From Paenibacillus chondroitinus NBRC 15376 (GTDB taxonomy: Bacteria; Bacillota; Bacilli; Paenibacillales; NBRC-103111), in the NCBI RefSeq assembly GCF_004000765.1, contig NZ_BILW01000056.1, positions 1 to 32,639 on the forward strand: DNA of 32,639 nucleotides, given 5' to 3'. The stretch's first letter is position 1, and every line of letters begins with the position of its first letter. This document shows, in pieces, positions 15,746 to 22,850 of the stretch. A program made the position numbers and the translations under genes. A model generated the notes under the pieces. The model was not told the origin of the DNA, did not search any database, and saw nothing but the letters and a program-made list of their open reading frames with translations.

Positions 15746-16162
15746 ATGAGTGAAACTGTCGAAACAAACAGAAGCGGACTATTGTTAGGCCTGGTAATCG
15801 GTGGTGCGATAGGCGCTGTAGCCTCATTGTTATTAGCCCCGAAAAAGGGTGCAGAACTGCGAGACAACCTCACAACGACATATCGAAACCTATCCGATAA
15901 AACAAACCAATTCGCCGCAGCCCTGGGACAAAAAACAAAGGAAATGGCCGCCAAAACCGGTGATAAAACGGAAGAGATGGCGGAAAAGCTGAGCGATAAA
16001 ACGCAGGACTTAGCCGAAATGGCGAGTGATAAAGTGCAAGCGTTTGGTGAAAAGGCTAGTGAAAAAGCAAGAGACATTGGCGAGAAAGCTAGTGCCAAGG
16101 TTCAGGAGATTGCCGAGCCTTTGCAGTCGGCTAAACCGGAGTACTCGAATAATCGGCACTAA
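15746..16162 (+). CDS. YtxH-domain protein with LEA-like repeats
   Basis: A 138-residue protein. A YtxH-type N-terminus with one glycine-rich membrane segment (about residues 10-30, GLLLGLVIGGAIGAVASLLL) and LAPKKGAELR is followed by a long, Lys/Ala/Glu-rich amphipathic region. That region contains 11-residue-like repeats of the form xKTKEMAxKTGDKTEEMAEKL, the pattern of group 3 LEA/desiccation proteins. B. subtilis YtxH is made under SigB and SigH control. Here a SigB-type promoter candidate precedes the gene. AGGAGA precedes the ATG. The next gene starts 37 bases later and may share the transcript. Membrane anchoring and the repeats are visible; a protective role is inferred. Confidence 0.85.
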   Translation: MSETVETNRSGLLLGLVIGGAIGAVASLLLAPKKGAELRDNLTTTYRNLSDKTNQFAAALGQKTKEMAAKTGDKTEEMAEKLSDKTQDLAEMASDKVQAFGEKASEKARDIGEKASAKVQEIAEPLQSAKPEYSNNRH

Positions 16163-16199
16163 AAGAGTAAGCCAACATTTTTGAAAGGAGTGGTTTGAA

Positions 16200-16613
16200 A
16201 TGGATAAAAACATGCTGCATCGACAGCTAACCGATCAAGGTTTAGAACGTGTGGATTATACGGAGAAAGCCGTTTATCAATATAATATCTATAGTGAGGC
16301 TACAGCTGCCTCCTATCCGCTTACATTAACGACGTTCACCTCCGAGCATGGGAATACGACCGTGCACTTCCATGAGGCAGGCTTCCCGGAGAATAGATTC
16401 GTTCCGTTGGAGGTCCGCCGGGCCGCGCTGGACAAGCTGATCGAAATAGAACGGCTGTGCAACGGCCCCTCCGGTAAAACCTTGGAGGAAGCCAACAACA
16501 GCTCCATGGCTCAGGATTTGGACGAGATCAAGAAACTCGGCAATGAAATGAAGCACATGAAGACCAACAGCGAGCTGATCGAGAAAAATTTGATCCCGGA
16601 TCCGATTCAATAA
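16200..16613 (+). CDS. Hypothetical protein, possibly co-transcribed with the ytxH-like gene
   Basis: A 137-residue soluble protein I do not recognise. The first ~90 residues look like a mixed alpha/beta domain (YTEKAVYQYNIYSEATAASY, LTLTTFTSEHGNTTVHFHEAG). The C-terminal part is helical and polar (LDEIKKLGNEMKHMKTNSELIEKN). No signal peptide, membrane segment or catalytic motif is seen. AGGAG lies nine bases before the ATG. It follows the ytxH-like gene by 37 bases and ends at a strong terminator, so it is probably the last gene of that putatively SigB-controlled unit. Confidence 0.75.
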   Translation: MDKNMLHRQLTDQGLERVDYTEKAVYQYNIYSEATAASYPLTLTTFTSEHGNTTVHFHEAGFPENRFVPLEVRRAALDKLIEIERLCNGPSGKTLEEANNSSMAQDLDEIKKLGNEMKHMKTNSELIEKNLIPDPIQ

Positions 16614-16654
16614 AAAAAGGTTGGACAGGAGAAACCTCCTGTTCAACCTTTTTT
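16612..16654. terminator. Bidirectional terminator after the hypothetical gene
   Basis: Stem AAAAAAGGTTGGACAGGAG/CTCCTGTTCAACCTTTTTTT (one mismatch) with a short AAAC loop region, overlapping the stop codon at 16611-16613. It also faces the sortase remnant on the other strand. Confidence 0.85.
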
Positions 16655-16666
16655 TGCGTCCACACT

Positions 16667-16921
16667 TCATTCCGTCAATGGAGTGAGCTTCCCGTGTATG
16701 ACTAATCTTCCCTCTTTGGCATCAAGCGTGTAGTCGCAGGTAGAGAGCGTAAGAATGGAGTCACTTGCGGTTAACGCTTCATTAGTCTCATAAATCGAGC
16801 GGTTCTGAATTGTATGCAAAAATGATGCATATTCATCGGTATCGCCAAAATCGGTTTGAATATAGTTGAATTCAGTCGTCGTATAGTACACTGCAAAAAT
16901 GTCTACCCGATAGGAATGATT
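16667..16921 (-). pseudogene. 3' remnant of a class B sortase gene
   Basis: About 84 codons of the C-terminal half of a class B sortase: SYRVDIFAVYYTTTEFNY, then the catalytic-cysteine motif LTLSTCDYTLD and the partner arginine in EGRLVIHGKL. Sortase B joins substrate proteins, commonly heme-uptake proteins, to the cell wall. The N-terminal signal anchor and the catalytic histidine part are missing. The frame stays open to a GTG at 17071, but the first ~50 residues of that frame are antisense to an ABC-ATPase remnant, and the GTG lies in the fumC terminator, so no start, RBS or promoter is available. Not expected to be active. Confidence 0.78.
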
Positions 16922-16924
16922 TAA

Positions 16925-17053
16925 GCTAAGCCGCAAACAGGCAATCCCAAGGAAGTCATAACGGCCGAATTTCTTAAAGATATTTACCAGATCGAAGCCA
17001 AGGTAAGACTCGAAGATAACTACGTCAACATTATGCCTATTCGTAAATTGTAA
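16925..17053 (+). pseudogene. 3' remnant of an iron-type ABC transporter ATPase gene
   Basis: The plus strand encodes, after an in-frame stop at 16922, a 42-residue tail. It contains TGNPKEVITAEFLKDIYQ, IEAKVRLEDNYVNI and a final PIRKL before TAA. The G-x-P-x-E-V-I-T-x-E-x-L-x-x-(I/V)-Y-x-I-x-A-x-V pattern is that of the extreme C-terminus of FecE/FhuC-type ATPases for siderophore or heme uptake. Walker motifs and the signature motif, i.e. the catalytic ~210 residues, are absent. Its 5' break coincides with the 5' break of the sortase remnant on the opposite strand. The identification rests on a short tail, so it is less sure than the sortase call. Confidence 0.6.
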
Positions 17054-17095
17054 AAAAAGGTTGAGCAGCACACGAAGCGCTGCTCAACCTTTTTT
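17053..17095. terminator. Terminator of fumC, bidirectional
   Basis: A 17-base stem (AAAAAAGGTTGAGCAGC/GCTGCTCAACCTTTTTT) with a nine-base loop. It overlaps the fumC stop codon (minus) and the stop of the ABC-ATPase remnant (plus). Confidence 0.85.
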
Positions 17096-18476
17096 ATTTC
17101 GGCTGCACCATCTCTTCCGGTCGCACGTAAGTATCGAACTGCTCCGCCGTCAAGTAGCCGCTGCGCACGGCTGACTCTTTCAACGTCAGCCCTTCCTTGT
17201 GGGCTTGCTTCGCAATGCTGGCCGCTTTCTCATACCCGATATACGGGTTGAGCGCCGTAACCAGCATGAGCGACTGTTCGAGATTGCGCTGAATCACCTC
17301 GCGATTCGGCTCCATCCCCACGAGGCAGTTATCGTTGAACGAGCGCATGCTATCGGCCAGCAGCCGGACGGACTGCAGGAAGTTATGGATGATAACGGGC
17401 TTGAACACGTTCAGCTCGAAGTTGCCCTGGCTGGCGGCGAAGCCGATGGCCGCATCGTTGCCCATGACCTGGCACACGACCATCGTCATCGCTTCGCTCT
17501 GGGTCGGGTTCACCTTGCCCGGCATAATTGAAGAGCCGGGCTCGTTCTCCGGGATCGTGATTTCGCCGATCCCGCAGCGGGGACCGCTCGATAGCCACCG
17601 CACGTCGTTGGCTATCTTCATCAAGTTCGCCGCGAGCGCCTTCAGCGCGCCGTGAGCGTACACGATCTGATCATGGCTGGTCAGCGCATGAAACTTGTTC
17701 GCCGCCGAGACGAAGCTCGTGCCCGTCTCGCTGGAGAGCTGCTCGGCAACGCGCGCGCCGAATTCCGGATGCGCGTTCAGCCCGGTGCCCACCGCGGTGC
17801 CGCCAATGGCCAGCTCGCGCATCGTATCCACGCTGCTGCGCACCATGCGCGCGCTCTGCTCCAACATCGCCCACCAGCCGCTAATCTCCTGCCCCAGCGT
17901 CAGCGGGGTGGCGTCCTGCAGGTGGGTGCGGCCGATTTTGACGATGGAGGCATAGGCCTCCATCTTGCTGTGCAGCGTCGCCTGCAATAGCTCTAGCGCA
18001 GGCAGCAGCTCTTGCTCCACCGCGAGAACGCCGGCCACGTGCATCGCGGTAGGGAACGTATCGTTCGAGCTTTGCGAACGATTCACGTCGTCATTGGGAT
18101 GGATGCGTGCTCCATCCCCGAGCAATTCGCTGCCGCGATGCGCAATCACCTCGTTGACGTTCATATTCGACTGCGTCCCGCTGCCGGTCTGCCAGACAAC
18201 GAGCGGGAACTCCCCGCTCCAGCGGCCCTGCACGATTTCGTCCGCCGCCTGCGCGATGGCGTCTGCTTTGCCCGGCGTTAACCCGCCAAGCTCACGGTTG
18301 ACAATAGCGGCCGCTTTTTTCAATAAAGCAAAAGCAGCAATTAACCGCTCCGGCATCCGCTCGGTCCCAATCTTGAAATTCTCAAAGCTGCGCTGCGTCT
18401 GAGCGCCCCACAACTTATCCACAGGTACTCTGATTTCCCCCATCGTATCTCGTTCAATCCGGAATTGCTGCTCCAA
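17094..18476 (-). CDS. fumC: Class II fumarate hydratase FumC
   Basis: A 460-residue class II fumarase that interconverts fumarate and malate in the TCA cycle. It has the N-terminal MGEIRVPVDKLWGAQTQRS, the substrate-binding GSGTQSNMNVNEV and THLQDATPLTLGQE, and the family signature GSSIMPGKVNPTQSE. Start: the frame is open to 18641. TTG at 18476 has AGGAGG nine bases upstream and gives the usual fumarase length, while the ATG at 18485 overlaps that RBS. A weak SigB-type site (18521-18547) lies upstream. The middle of the gene is visibly richer in G and C than its neighbours. Malate made here would feed the Mqo encoded at 24474-25991. Confidence 0.93.
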   Translation of the reverse strand: MEQQFRIERDTMGEIRVPVDKLWGAQTQRSFENFKIGTERMPERLIAAFALLKKAAAIVNRELGGLTPGKADAIAQAADEIVQGRWSGEFPLVVWQTGSGTQSNMNVNEVIAHRGSELLGDGARIHPNDDVNRSQSSNDTFPTAMHVAGVLAVEQELLPALELLQATLHSKMEAYASIVKIGRTHLQDATPLTLGQEISGWWAMLEQSARMVRSSVDTMRELAIGGTAVGTGLNAHPEFGARVAEQLSSETGTSFVSAANKFHALTSHDQIVYAHGALKALAANLMKIANDVRWLSSGPRCGIGEITIPENEPGSSIMPGKVNPTQSEAMTMVVCQVMGNDAAIGFAASQGNFELNVFKPVIIHNFLQSVRLLADSMRSFNDNCLVGMEPNREVIQRNLEQSLMLVTALNPYIGYEKAASIAKQAHKEGLTLKESAVRSGYLTAEQFDTYVRPEEMVQPK

Positions 18477-18520
18477 ACCAATCATCCTCCTATGTAGGCG
18501 CTGACCGCCAATACCTTCTG

Positions 18521-18547
18521 TTAACCAGCCAATGGCTAGCGTCAAAC
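18521..18547 (-). promoter_or_regulatory. Weak SigB-type promoter candidate upstream of fumC
   Basis: The minus strand reads GTTTGA, 15 bases, GGTTAA, 44 bases before the TTG start. The spacer is one base longer than at the six other sites and the -35 has one mismatch, so this may be chance. Confidence 0.3.
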
Positions 18548-18683
18548 ACATGAAGCATAGTTTGCCCAAATGATGGAACGCTATGAGCCATAAACTGGTT
18601 TTTCCCATTGCAATCAAGCTATAATCAAGGATAACTAACAAAACATGTGCCCTGTACAGGGGTACGCAAAGGAGCTCTCACGT

Positions 18684-19076
18684 ATGGAATCGAGACTTGC
18701 TATCATCGTCCGCTCGACGGAAATCGATGTGAACGGCCACGTCAACAACGCCAAATATTTGGAGTATCTGGAGTGGGGCCGTGAGGAATGGTACGAGCTT
18801 TCCCAACTGTCCTACGAGACCTTTGGCTCGATGGGCATCCAAACCGTAACGGTGAACATCAACATTAATTACAAAAAAGAATGCAAGCAAGGCGAACACC
18901 TCACCATTACCTGCCGCCCGGATAAAATGGGACGCTCCAGCTACGTGCTGAAGCAAGAAATTTATAACGAGCGCGGAGAACTATGCGCGGATGCTCTGGT
19001 AACCAGCGTGACGATGGATAGCACGACACGCAAAAGCGTGGAAGCCCCCGAAGCGCTGCGGAAACATTTTAGCTGA
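18684..19076 (+). CDS. Hot-dog-fold acyl-CoA thioesterase family protein
   Basis: A 130-residue single hot-dog domain of the 4HBT/YbgC-FadM type, hydrolysing acyl-CoA or acyl-ACP thioesters. Visible marks are the motif STEIDVNGHVNNAKYLEYLEWGREEW, broken at its turn (family form D-x-x-G-H-V-N-N-A-x-Y with the catalytic Asp), NININYKKECKQGE and the late strand SYVLKQEIYNERGELCADA. Start: the frame opens at 18645, but ATG at 18684 has AAGGAG nine bases upstream. It is transcribed divergently from fumC across a ~207-base gap with a possible TATAAT at 18620-18625. The substrate cannot be told from the sequence. Confidence 0.85.
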   Translation: MESRLAIIVRSTEIDVNGHVNNAKYLEYLEWGREEWYELSQLSYETFGSMGIQTVTVNININYKKECKQGEHLTITCRPDKMGRSSYVLKQEIYNERGELCADALVTSVTMDSTTRKSVEAPEALRKHFS

Positions 19077-19087
19077 AAAAGAGATAG

Positions 19088-19657
19088 TTAAAGGTTACCT
19101 GTGGATAACTTTTCCCCCAGTGGTGTCGGCATGCCGTCCATGCTGACCATATTTTTCTCCTGCCAATAAGCCAACAGACCTTCTTCGCCTTTATTTGCAG
19201 CCCATTTCTGCAGCGTATTCCGCTCCCCCTCATAATTGTAAAAAGGAACGCTGAAGCCGCAGGAAGTCTTGACTTCATGGACTTTGACAGCGATAATTTG
19301 CCGGGCTCCAGGCAGCATAGTGAACATGGGGGCTAACGCCTCCCACTCCTGGGTATCCGGCAGAATGACGCGCCCCTGCCCGTATAAGCGCAGAATCATC
19401 GGCGGTCCCTCGAATGCCGTAAACATAACCGTTATCCTTCCATTCTCTTCGAGATGCGCGCTTGTTTCGTTCCCGCTCCCCGTTAAGTCCAAATAAGCCA
19501 CTTCATTCGCATTGATAATGCGCAGAACGTCATGGCCCTTCGGTGATAAATTCACATGCCCATCCCCTGACAGCGGGGCCGATCCTACGAAAAAGATGTG
19601 CTGCTTGGCAATAAACGCCTCATGTTCCGGCAGTATGGCTTCAAATGATTTCCCCAT
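19088..19657 (-). CDS. Pyridoxamine 5'-phosphate oxidase-like flavoprotein
   Basis: A 189-residue split-barrel FMN-binding protein of the PNPOx-like superfamily. The N-terminal part has HIFFVGSAPLSGDGHVNLSPKG and YLDLTGSGNETSAHLEENG, then the barrel strands ITVMFTAFEGPPMILRLYGQG. The conserved PNPOx substrate residues cannot be judged by eye, so a general oxidoreductase role is safer than vitamin B6 synthesis. Start: ATG at 19657 with GGTGGAG six bases upstream; the open frame begins at 19702. It converges with the thioesterase gene, with 11 bases between the two stops and no hairpin seen. Confidence 0.83.
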   Translation of the reverse strand: MGKSFEAILPEHEAFIAKQHIFFVGSAPLSGDGHVNLSPKGHDVLRIINANEVAYLDLTGSGNETSAHLEENGRITVMFTAFEGPPMILRLYGQGRVILPDTQEWEALAPMFTMLPGARQIIAVKVHEVKTSCGFSVPFYNYEGERNTLQKWAANKGEEGLLAYWQEKNMVSMDGMPTPLGEKLSTGNL

Positions 19658-19770
19658 TGCGCTCTCCACCTTTCCATTTTCTTCTATTATGCTCCTCCTC
19701 ATTCTATTTGTGAAATATATTTCTTCGGCATGCTTTATAGTTATTGCCTATGGTTACTCGCCAAATGATA

Positions 19771-19800
19771 TTCAAAAAAGATGGAAATTATTTGTATAAT
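19771..19800 (+). promoter_or_regulatory. SigA-type promoter candidate for the 52-residue protein gene
   Basis: TTCAAA, 18 bases, TATAAT, ending 54 bases before the start at 19855. The -10 is perfect; the -35 has two mismatches. Confidence 0.4.
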
Positions 19801-19854
19801 TCAGGAGCCCTGGAGGCATACTTAGTTGGTTGAAAAATGAGGAGGTGAGTGTTC

Positions 19855-20013
19855 ATGTCAACGAACAATCAAAACGATGTGGTAAGCCACGCCATCAACG
19901 CAGCTCAAGCCAATGCGGAAGACAGCCAAGCACAGCAGCAGGTGGAAGAGCTAAGCTCCATGCTGCAAAGCTCAACAGCCGATGCCAATGAGGATACGTC
20001 CTCTGAAGAGTAG
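19855..20013 (+). CDS. Small acidic hypothetical protein (52 residues)
   Basis: A short gene starting MSTNNQNDVVSHAINAAQ and ending in an acidic, serine-rich tail (ANEDTSSEE). It is Ala/Gln/Ser/Asn-rich with no hydrophobic segment, so probably a soluble, partly disordered or helical protein. AGGAGGTGAG before the ATG is close to a perfect RBS, and a strong hairpin terminator lies 23 bases after the stop, so the unit is well bounded. I do not recognise a family. Small polar proteins of this type in Bacillales are often sporulation- or stress-linked, but nothing here shows that. Confidence 0.75.
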   Translation: MSTNNQNDVVSHAINAAQANAEDSQAQQQVEELSSMLQSSTADANEDTSSEE

Positions 20014-20035
20014 TGTTTCCCTTAGGGACAAACAC

Positions 20036-20085
20036 AAAAAGAGCTTTCCCAACAGGTCAATCTGGACCTGGGGAGAGCTCTTTTT
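20036..20085 (+). terminator. Terminator after the 52-residue protein gene
   Basis: Outer stem AAAAAGAGCT/AGCTCTTTTT with an inner CAGGTC/GACCTG pair, ending in a T tract. Confidence 0.85.
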
Positions 20086-20182
20086 ACATTCAGCAAGACT
20101 GGTTTCTCTTCCTCCGCCTCATGAACCAAACGCCCATCCACCGAATAAATTGTAGCAAAAACGTTAGGGATGGATGTTAAGC

Positions 20183-20791
20183 ATGGACGGATTAGATCAC
20201 CCTTTAAGTATACAAACCTACCAGATGCTCCACGATAAATTAAAGCTGCTTTACCCCGCCGTTATTCATCACACGCCTTACACAGCGGAACGCACCATGA
20301 ACATTGCGATTGTTAATGCCGTTAACAAGCAGCTTCACGAGCAAGGCTACCCCCAAAATCCGAAGACAGACGTTACCGCCTACTACGAACTGAAAAACAA
20401 TCAGCGAGGGGTGCTCAGCCTAACTTTATGGAATTATGCGTTTTCCGGCGGCGCTCATGGCCTTACTATTCAAAACGCTTTAACTTTCAATACAGAAACC
20501 GGTCAGGCGTATGCGTTAAAAGATTTGTTTAAACCGGGCAGCGATTATGTCGGCAAGCTCAGCGAAATGATTAAATCTGAAATTAAGCTGCGGGATATTC
20601 CCCTGCTGGTTGACTTTAAAGCGATTCGGCCGGATCAGGATTTTTATATTGCGGATAAAGCACTCGTCATCTATTTTCAAGTTTACGAACTGGCCGCATA
20701 TGTGTACGGTTTTCTTTATTTCCCTATTTCTGTGTACGCCCTTCAAGACATCATTGCCGAAGAGGGTCCGCTGGGGAAAATGTTTAGTTAA
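20183..20791 (+). CDS. DUF3298-domain protein
   Basis: A 202-residue protein with the DUF3298/DUF4163 pattern: VTAYYELKNNQRGVLSLTL, NYAFSGGAHGLT and, in the second half, LKDLFKPGSDYVGKLSEMIKSEI and YIADKALVIYFQVYEL. Related domains occur in RsiV-type anti-sigma factors (lysozyme-binding) and in PdaC, there outside the membrane. Here no signal peptide or membrane helix is seen, which is unusual for the domain. The start is uncertain: ATG at 20174 or 20183, with AGGGATGG nearer the right distance from the second. It converges with the methyltransferase gene; the two stop codons share the four bases TTAA. Confidence 0.75.
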   Translation: MDGLDHPLSIQTYQMLHDKLKLLYPAVIHHTPYTAERTMNIAIVNAVNKQLHEQGYPQNPKTDVTAYYELKNNQRGVLSLTLWNYAFSGGAHGLTIQNALTFNTETGQAYALKDLFKPGSDYVGKLSEMIKSEIKLRDIPLLVDFKAIRPDQDFYIADKALVIYFQVYELAAYVYGFLYFPISVYALQDIIAEEGPLGKMFS

Positions 20792-21792
20792 CCGCAGACG
20801 ATAATTTGTCGGCTAAATTTTCCTTTGTTGACTGCGCAGCGGTCTGCAATGTGAAAACCAGCCTGTTCAATCAGCGGATCAATCTGCTCCGTCGTTATAA
20901 TGACCGCACGCTGCGCCAAGCGGCGAGCTGACTGCAGCATCTGCAGCTGCTCGTCCTCCGGCAGCTTCGAGCATAGGTTGTATGGCATGTCGAGGATGAG
21001 CGCGTCATAGCGGTTCTCTGCGTTGCCAGCAGCTGGTGTAGCGGCTGCGGCGGGGGCAGCCGCTGGGACAGCAGAGACATGGGAGGCCGCTGGCAGGCCC
21101 AGCGACCGCATGTCTCCAAGCGTGACCACGTTCGGCATGCCGAAGTGGGCCAGATTCACCCGCGCGCCGCGCACCGCCAGCGGGTTCATGTCGTTGCCGA
21201 CGATGTCGATGCCCATCGACATCGCTTCGACCAGCACCGTGCCGATGCCGCAGCACGGGTCAATGACCCGCGTGCCCTCGGTGACGGGCACGGCGATGTT
21301 CACCACCGCCCGCGCTACGCGCGTACTTAGGGCCGTGGAGTAGTTCTGCGGCTTCTGTTGATGCAGAAGCCAAACGGCTTCGCCGTGGGAGCAGTCGCCG
21401 AACAACCAGCGGTCCCCCAGCTGCGTCACGGCAAACCACTGCTCCGGCTTCCGCATCTCGGCTTTGCCGCGGAGATGCCGGCCTAGTTCGCGTTCGACGT
21501 CCCGCCGCCGGTCATAGCTGACCGGCGTGTCCGTCTCCGCGAACACAACCTTAAACGTTGACCCGCTTACGGTCAACGTCTCGACCTGCGAGGCCAGTTC
21601 CGGCAGGCTGCCGGCCTCGTAGCGAACATCCAGCCGCAGCTTCAGGAATGGGCTGCGGCTTGGTTCCACCCTGCGCGGGCTGACGGCGTAGCCCGCGCCG
21701 AGCACGGTTTCTGCGCCCAGTAAGGTGCGCAGCTCTAACTGACAGAGCGCCTGCTCATCTTCATGGCAGGCGTAAATATAGATATGTTCCAT
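20788..21792 (-). CDS. TRM11-like SAM-dependent methyltransferase
   Basis: A 334-residue putative RNA methyltransferase of the UPF0020/TRM11 type. The N-terminal ~150 residues are a THUMP-like substrate domain (weakly conserved). The SAM motif is TRVIDPCCGIGTVLVEA, followed by GIDIVGNDMNPLAVRGA, and the catalytic motif DMPYN in YDALILDMPYNLCSKLP stands for the usual DPPY. Between the two lies a low-complexity insert, AVPAAAPAAAATPAAGNAE, in GC-rich DNA. Start: ATG at 21792 with GAGGGAT upstream. Target nucleotide unknown. It lies 35 bases after the LysR gene on the same strand. Confidence 0.83.
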   Translation of the reverse strand: MEHIYIYACHEDEQALCQLELRTLLGAETVLGAGYAVSPRRVEPSRSPFLKLRLDVRYEAGSLPELASQVETLTVSGSTFKVVFAETDTPVSYDRRRDVERELGRHLRGKAEMRKPEQWFAVTQLGDRWLFGDCSHGEAVWLLHQQKPQNYSTALSTRVARAVVNIAVPVTEGTRVIDPCCGIGTVLVEAMSMGIDIVGNDMNPLAVRGARVNLAHFGMPNVVTLGDMRSLGLPAASHVSAVPAAAPAAAATPAAGNAENRYDALILDMPYNLCSKLPEDEQLQMLQSARRLAQRAVIITTEQIDPLIEQAGFHIADRCAVNKGKFSRQIIVCG

Positions 21793-21826
21793 TGATCGGT
21801 ATCCCTCATTTAAATATGAATCTATG

Positions 21827-22723
21827 TTATGAAGTAACATCTTTGCTTTCGCTTAGGAATTGCTGTGTGACTTGCTTCATGAAGGTTTTGGTCGTCTGGC
21901 ACAGGAACATGTCCTTGCGGTATACGATGCCGACATCCTTTTGCGGCACAGGATCCATAATCGGAATGCAGCGGATCTCGCTGCTCTGAATGCCTTCCAC
22001 ATAGGAGCCGGGCAAAACCGCGCCGCACACATGATTTTTAGCCATTTGCAGCAAAGACTCCAACGTGGACAGCTCCAACACCGGCTTACATAGCAAATCT
22101 GACTGCTCGCAGCATGCTTCTATCATATGCCGGACATAAAACTTCTTAGGCAGCATGGCGACTGGCAGCTGCACAAGATCCTCCAGCCGGATCGCTTCGG
22201 CGTCAGACAGTGGGTGATCTTTGGAGACAACTAGCAGCAATTTTTCCTTATACAAGGGAATCCTAACCAACTGCTCATCCTCATCCGGCAAAAAAACAAC
22301 GCCTAAATCCAGCTGATTGTTCAACAGCCCTTCTATCGTCTCTTCGGTGGCCAGTTCAGCTACTGACAGCTCTATTTTCGGATACTCGGCATGAAAAGCC
22401 ATAATCGTAGCCGTCAGCAGATGATTGCCCGAGCAGCCAATTCGCAGCCGCCCCCGCTGCATGCCTTGAATCTCGTTGAAAGCAGCCTGCGCTTGCTCCA
22501 ACTCATGAAAAATATTGCGGCTGTGCTTAAGCAGAATCTCTCCCGCCTCCGTCACATAAACCTTTTTGCCGATGCGCTGAAAAAGAGGCGATCCGATCCG
22601 CTGTTCCAGAATACGAATTTGCTGGCTTAATGTAGGCTGGCTGATGCCCAGCTTCTCTGCGGCTTTTGTGAAATGCAATTCTTCGCAAACGGCCAAAAAA
22701 TAGGCCAATAACCGATAATCCAT
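21827..22723 (-). CDS. LysR-family transcriptional regulator
   Basis: A 298-residue LysR regulator. The winged helix (1-60) reads FLAVCEELHFTKAAEKLGISQ then PTLSQQIRILEQRIGSPLFQR; the effector domain (about 90-295) follows, with GCSGNHLLTATIMAFHAEYP. Sequence style is near the CynR/CysL/AlsR group, but the ligand cannot be assigned. It is transcribed divergently from ilvE over a 127-base gap with a palindrome and a direct repeat, so ilvE and the regulator itself are the likely targets (inference). Confidence 0.9.
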   Translation of the reverse strand: MDYRLLAYFLAVCEELHFTKAAEKLGISQPTLSQQIRILEQRIGSPLFQRIGKKVYVTEAGEILLKHSRNIFHELEQAQAAFNEIQGMQRGRLRIGCSGNHLLTATIMAFHAEYPKIELSVAELATEETIEGLLNNQLDLGVVFLPDEDEQLVRIPLYKEKLLLVVSKDHPLSDAEAIRLEDLVQLPVAMLPKKFYVRHMIEACCEQSDLLCKPVLELSTLESLLQMAKNHVCGAVLPGSYVEGIQSSEIRCIPIMDPVPQKDVGIVYRKDMFLCQTTKTFMKQVTQQFLSESKDVTS

Positions 22724-22777
22724 CCTCTAAGCCCCCGTTCATAGCGATTAACTATGATCGTAATTGATATTTGCCAA

Positions 22778-22806
22778 TTGATCAATGATTGTTATTTTTC
22801 TATAGT
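22778..22806 (+). promoter_or_regulatory. SigA-type promoter of ilvE
   Basis: TTGATC, 17 bases, TATAGT, ending 44 bases before the ilvE start. The -10 lies inside the palindrome at 22798-22812. Confidence 0.6.
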
Positions 22807-22812
22807 ATAGAA
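22798..22812. promoter_or_regulatory. Candidate operator: palindrome over the ilvE -10
   Basis: A perfect 15-base palindrome, TTCTATA-G-TATAGAA, over the ilvE -10 box. A related sequence, CGATTAA(CTAT)GATCGTAA, is repeated directly on both sides (22745-22763 and, without the CTAT, 22816-22830). Candidate binding site for the divergent LysR regulator. Confidence 0.45.
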
Positions 22813-22850
22813 TAACGATTAAGATCGTAAACGAAAGGTGGTTACTTGCC

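Noticed and set aside
16922..17071. N-terminal extension of the sortase frame to a GTG at 17071
   Set aside because: This part is antisense to the ABC-ATPase tail, and the GTG lies within the fumC terminator; it is unlikely to be real coding sequence.
17652..18402. Long plus-strand open frames opposite fumC
   Set aside because: They reflect the high GC content of fumC, have no RBS and read as reverse-strand shadows.
19756..19781. GCTTTA-N14-GGTTAC upstream of the 52-residue protein gene
   Set aside because: Spacing fits SigB, but the -35 has two mismatches and the -10 two; the TATAAT site is the better promoter.
20788..20791. Shared TTAA of two convergent stop codons
   Set aside because: Unusual looking but a common result of compact convergent genes; no function implied.
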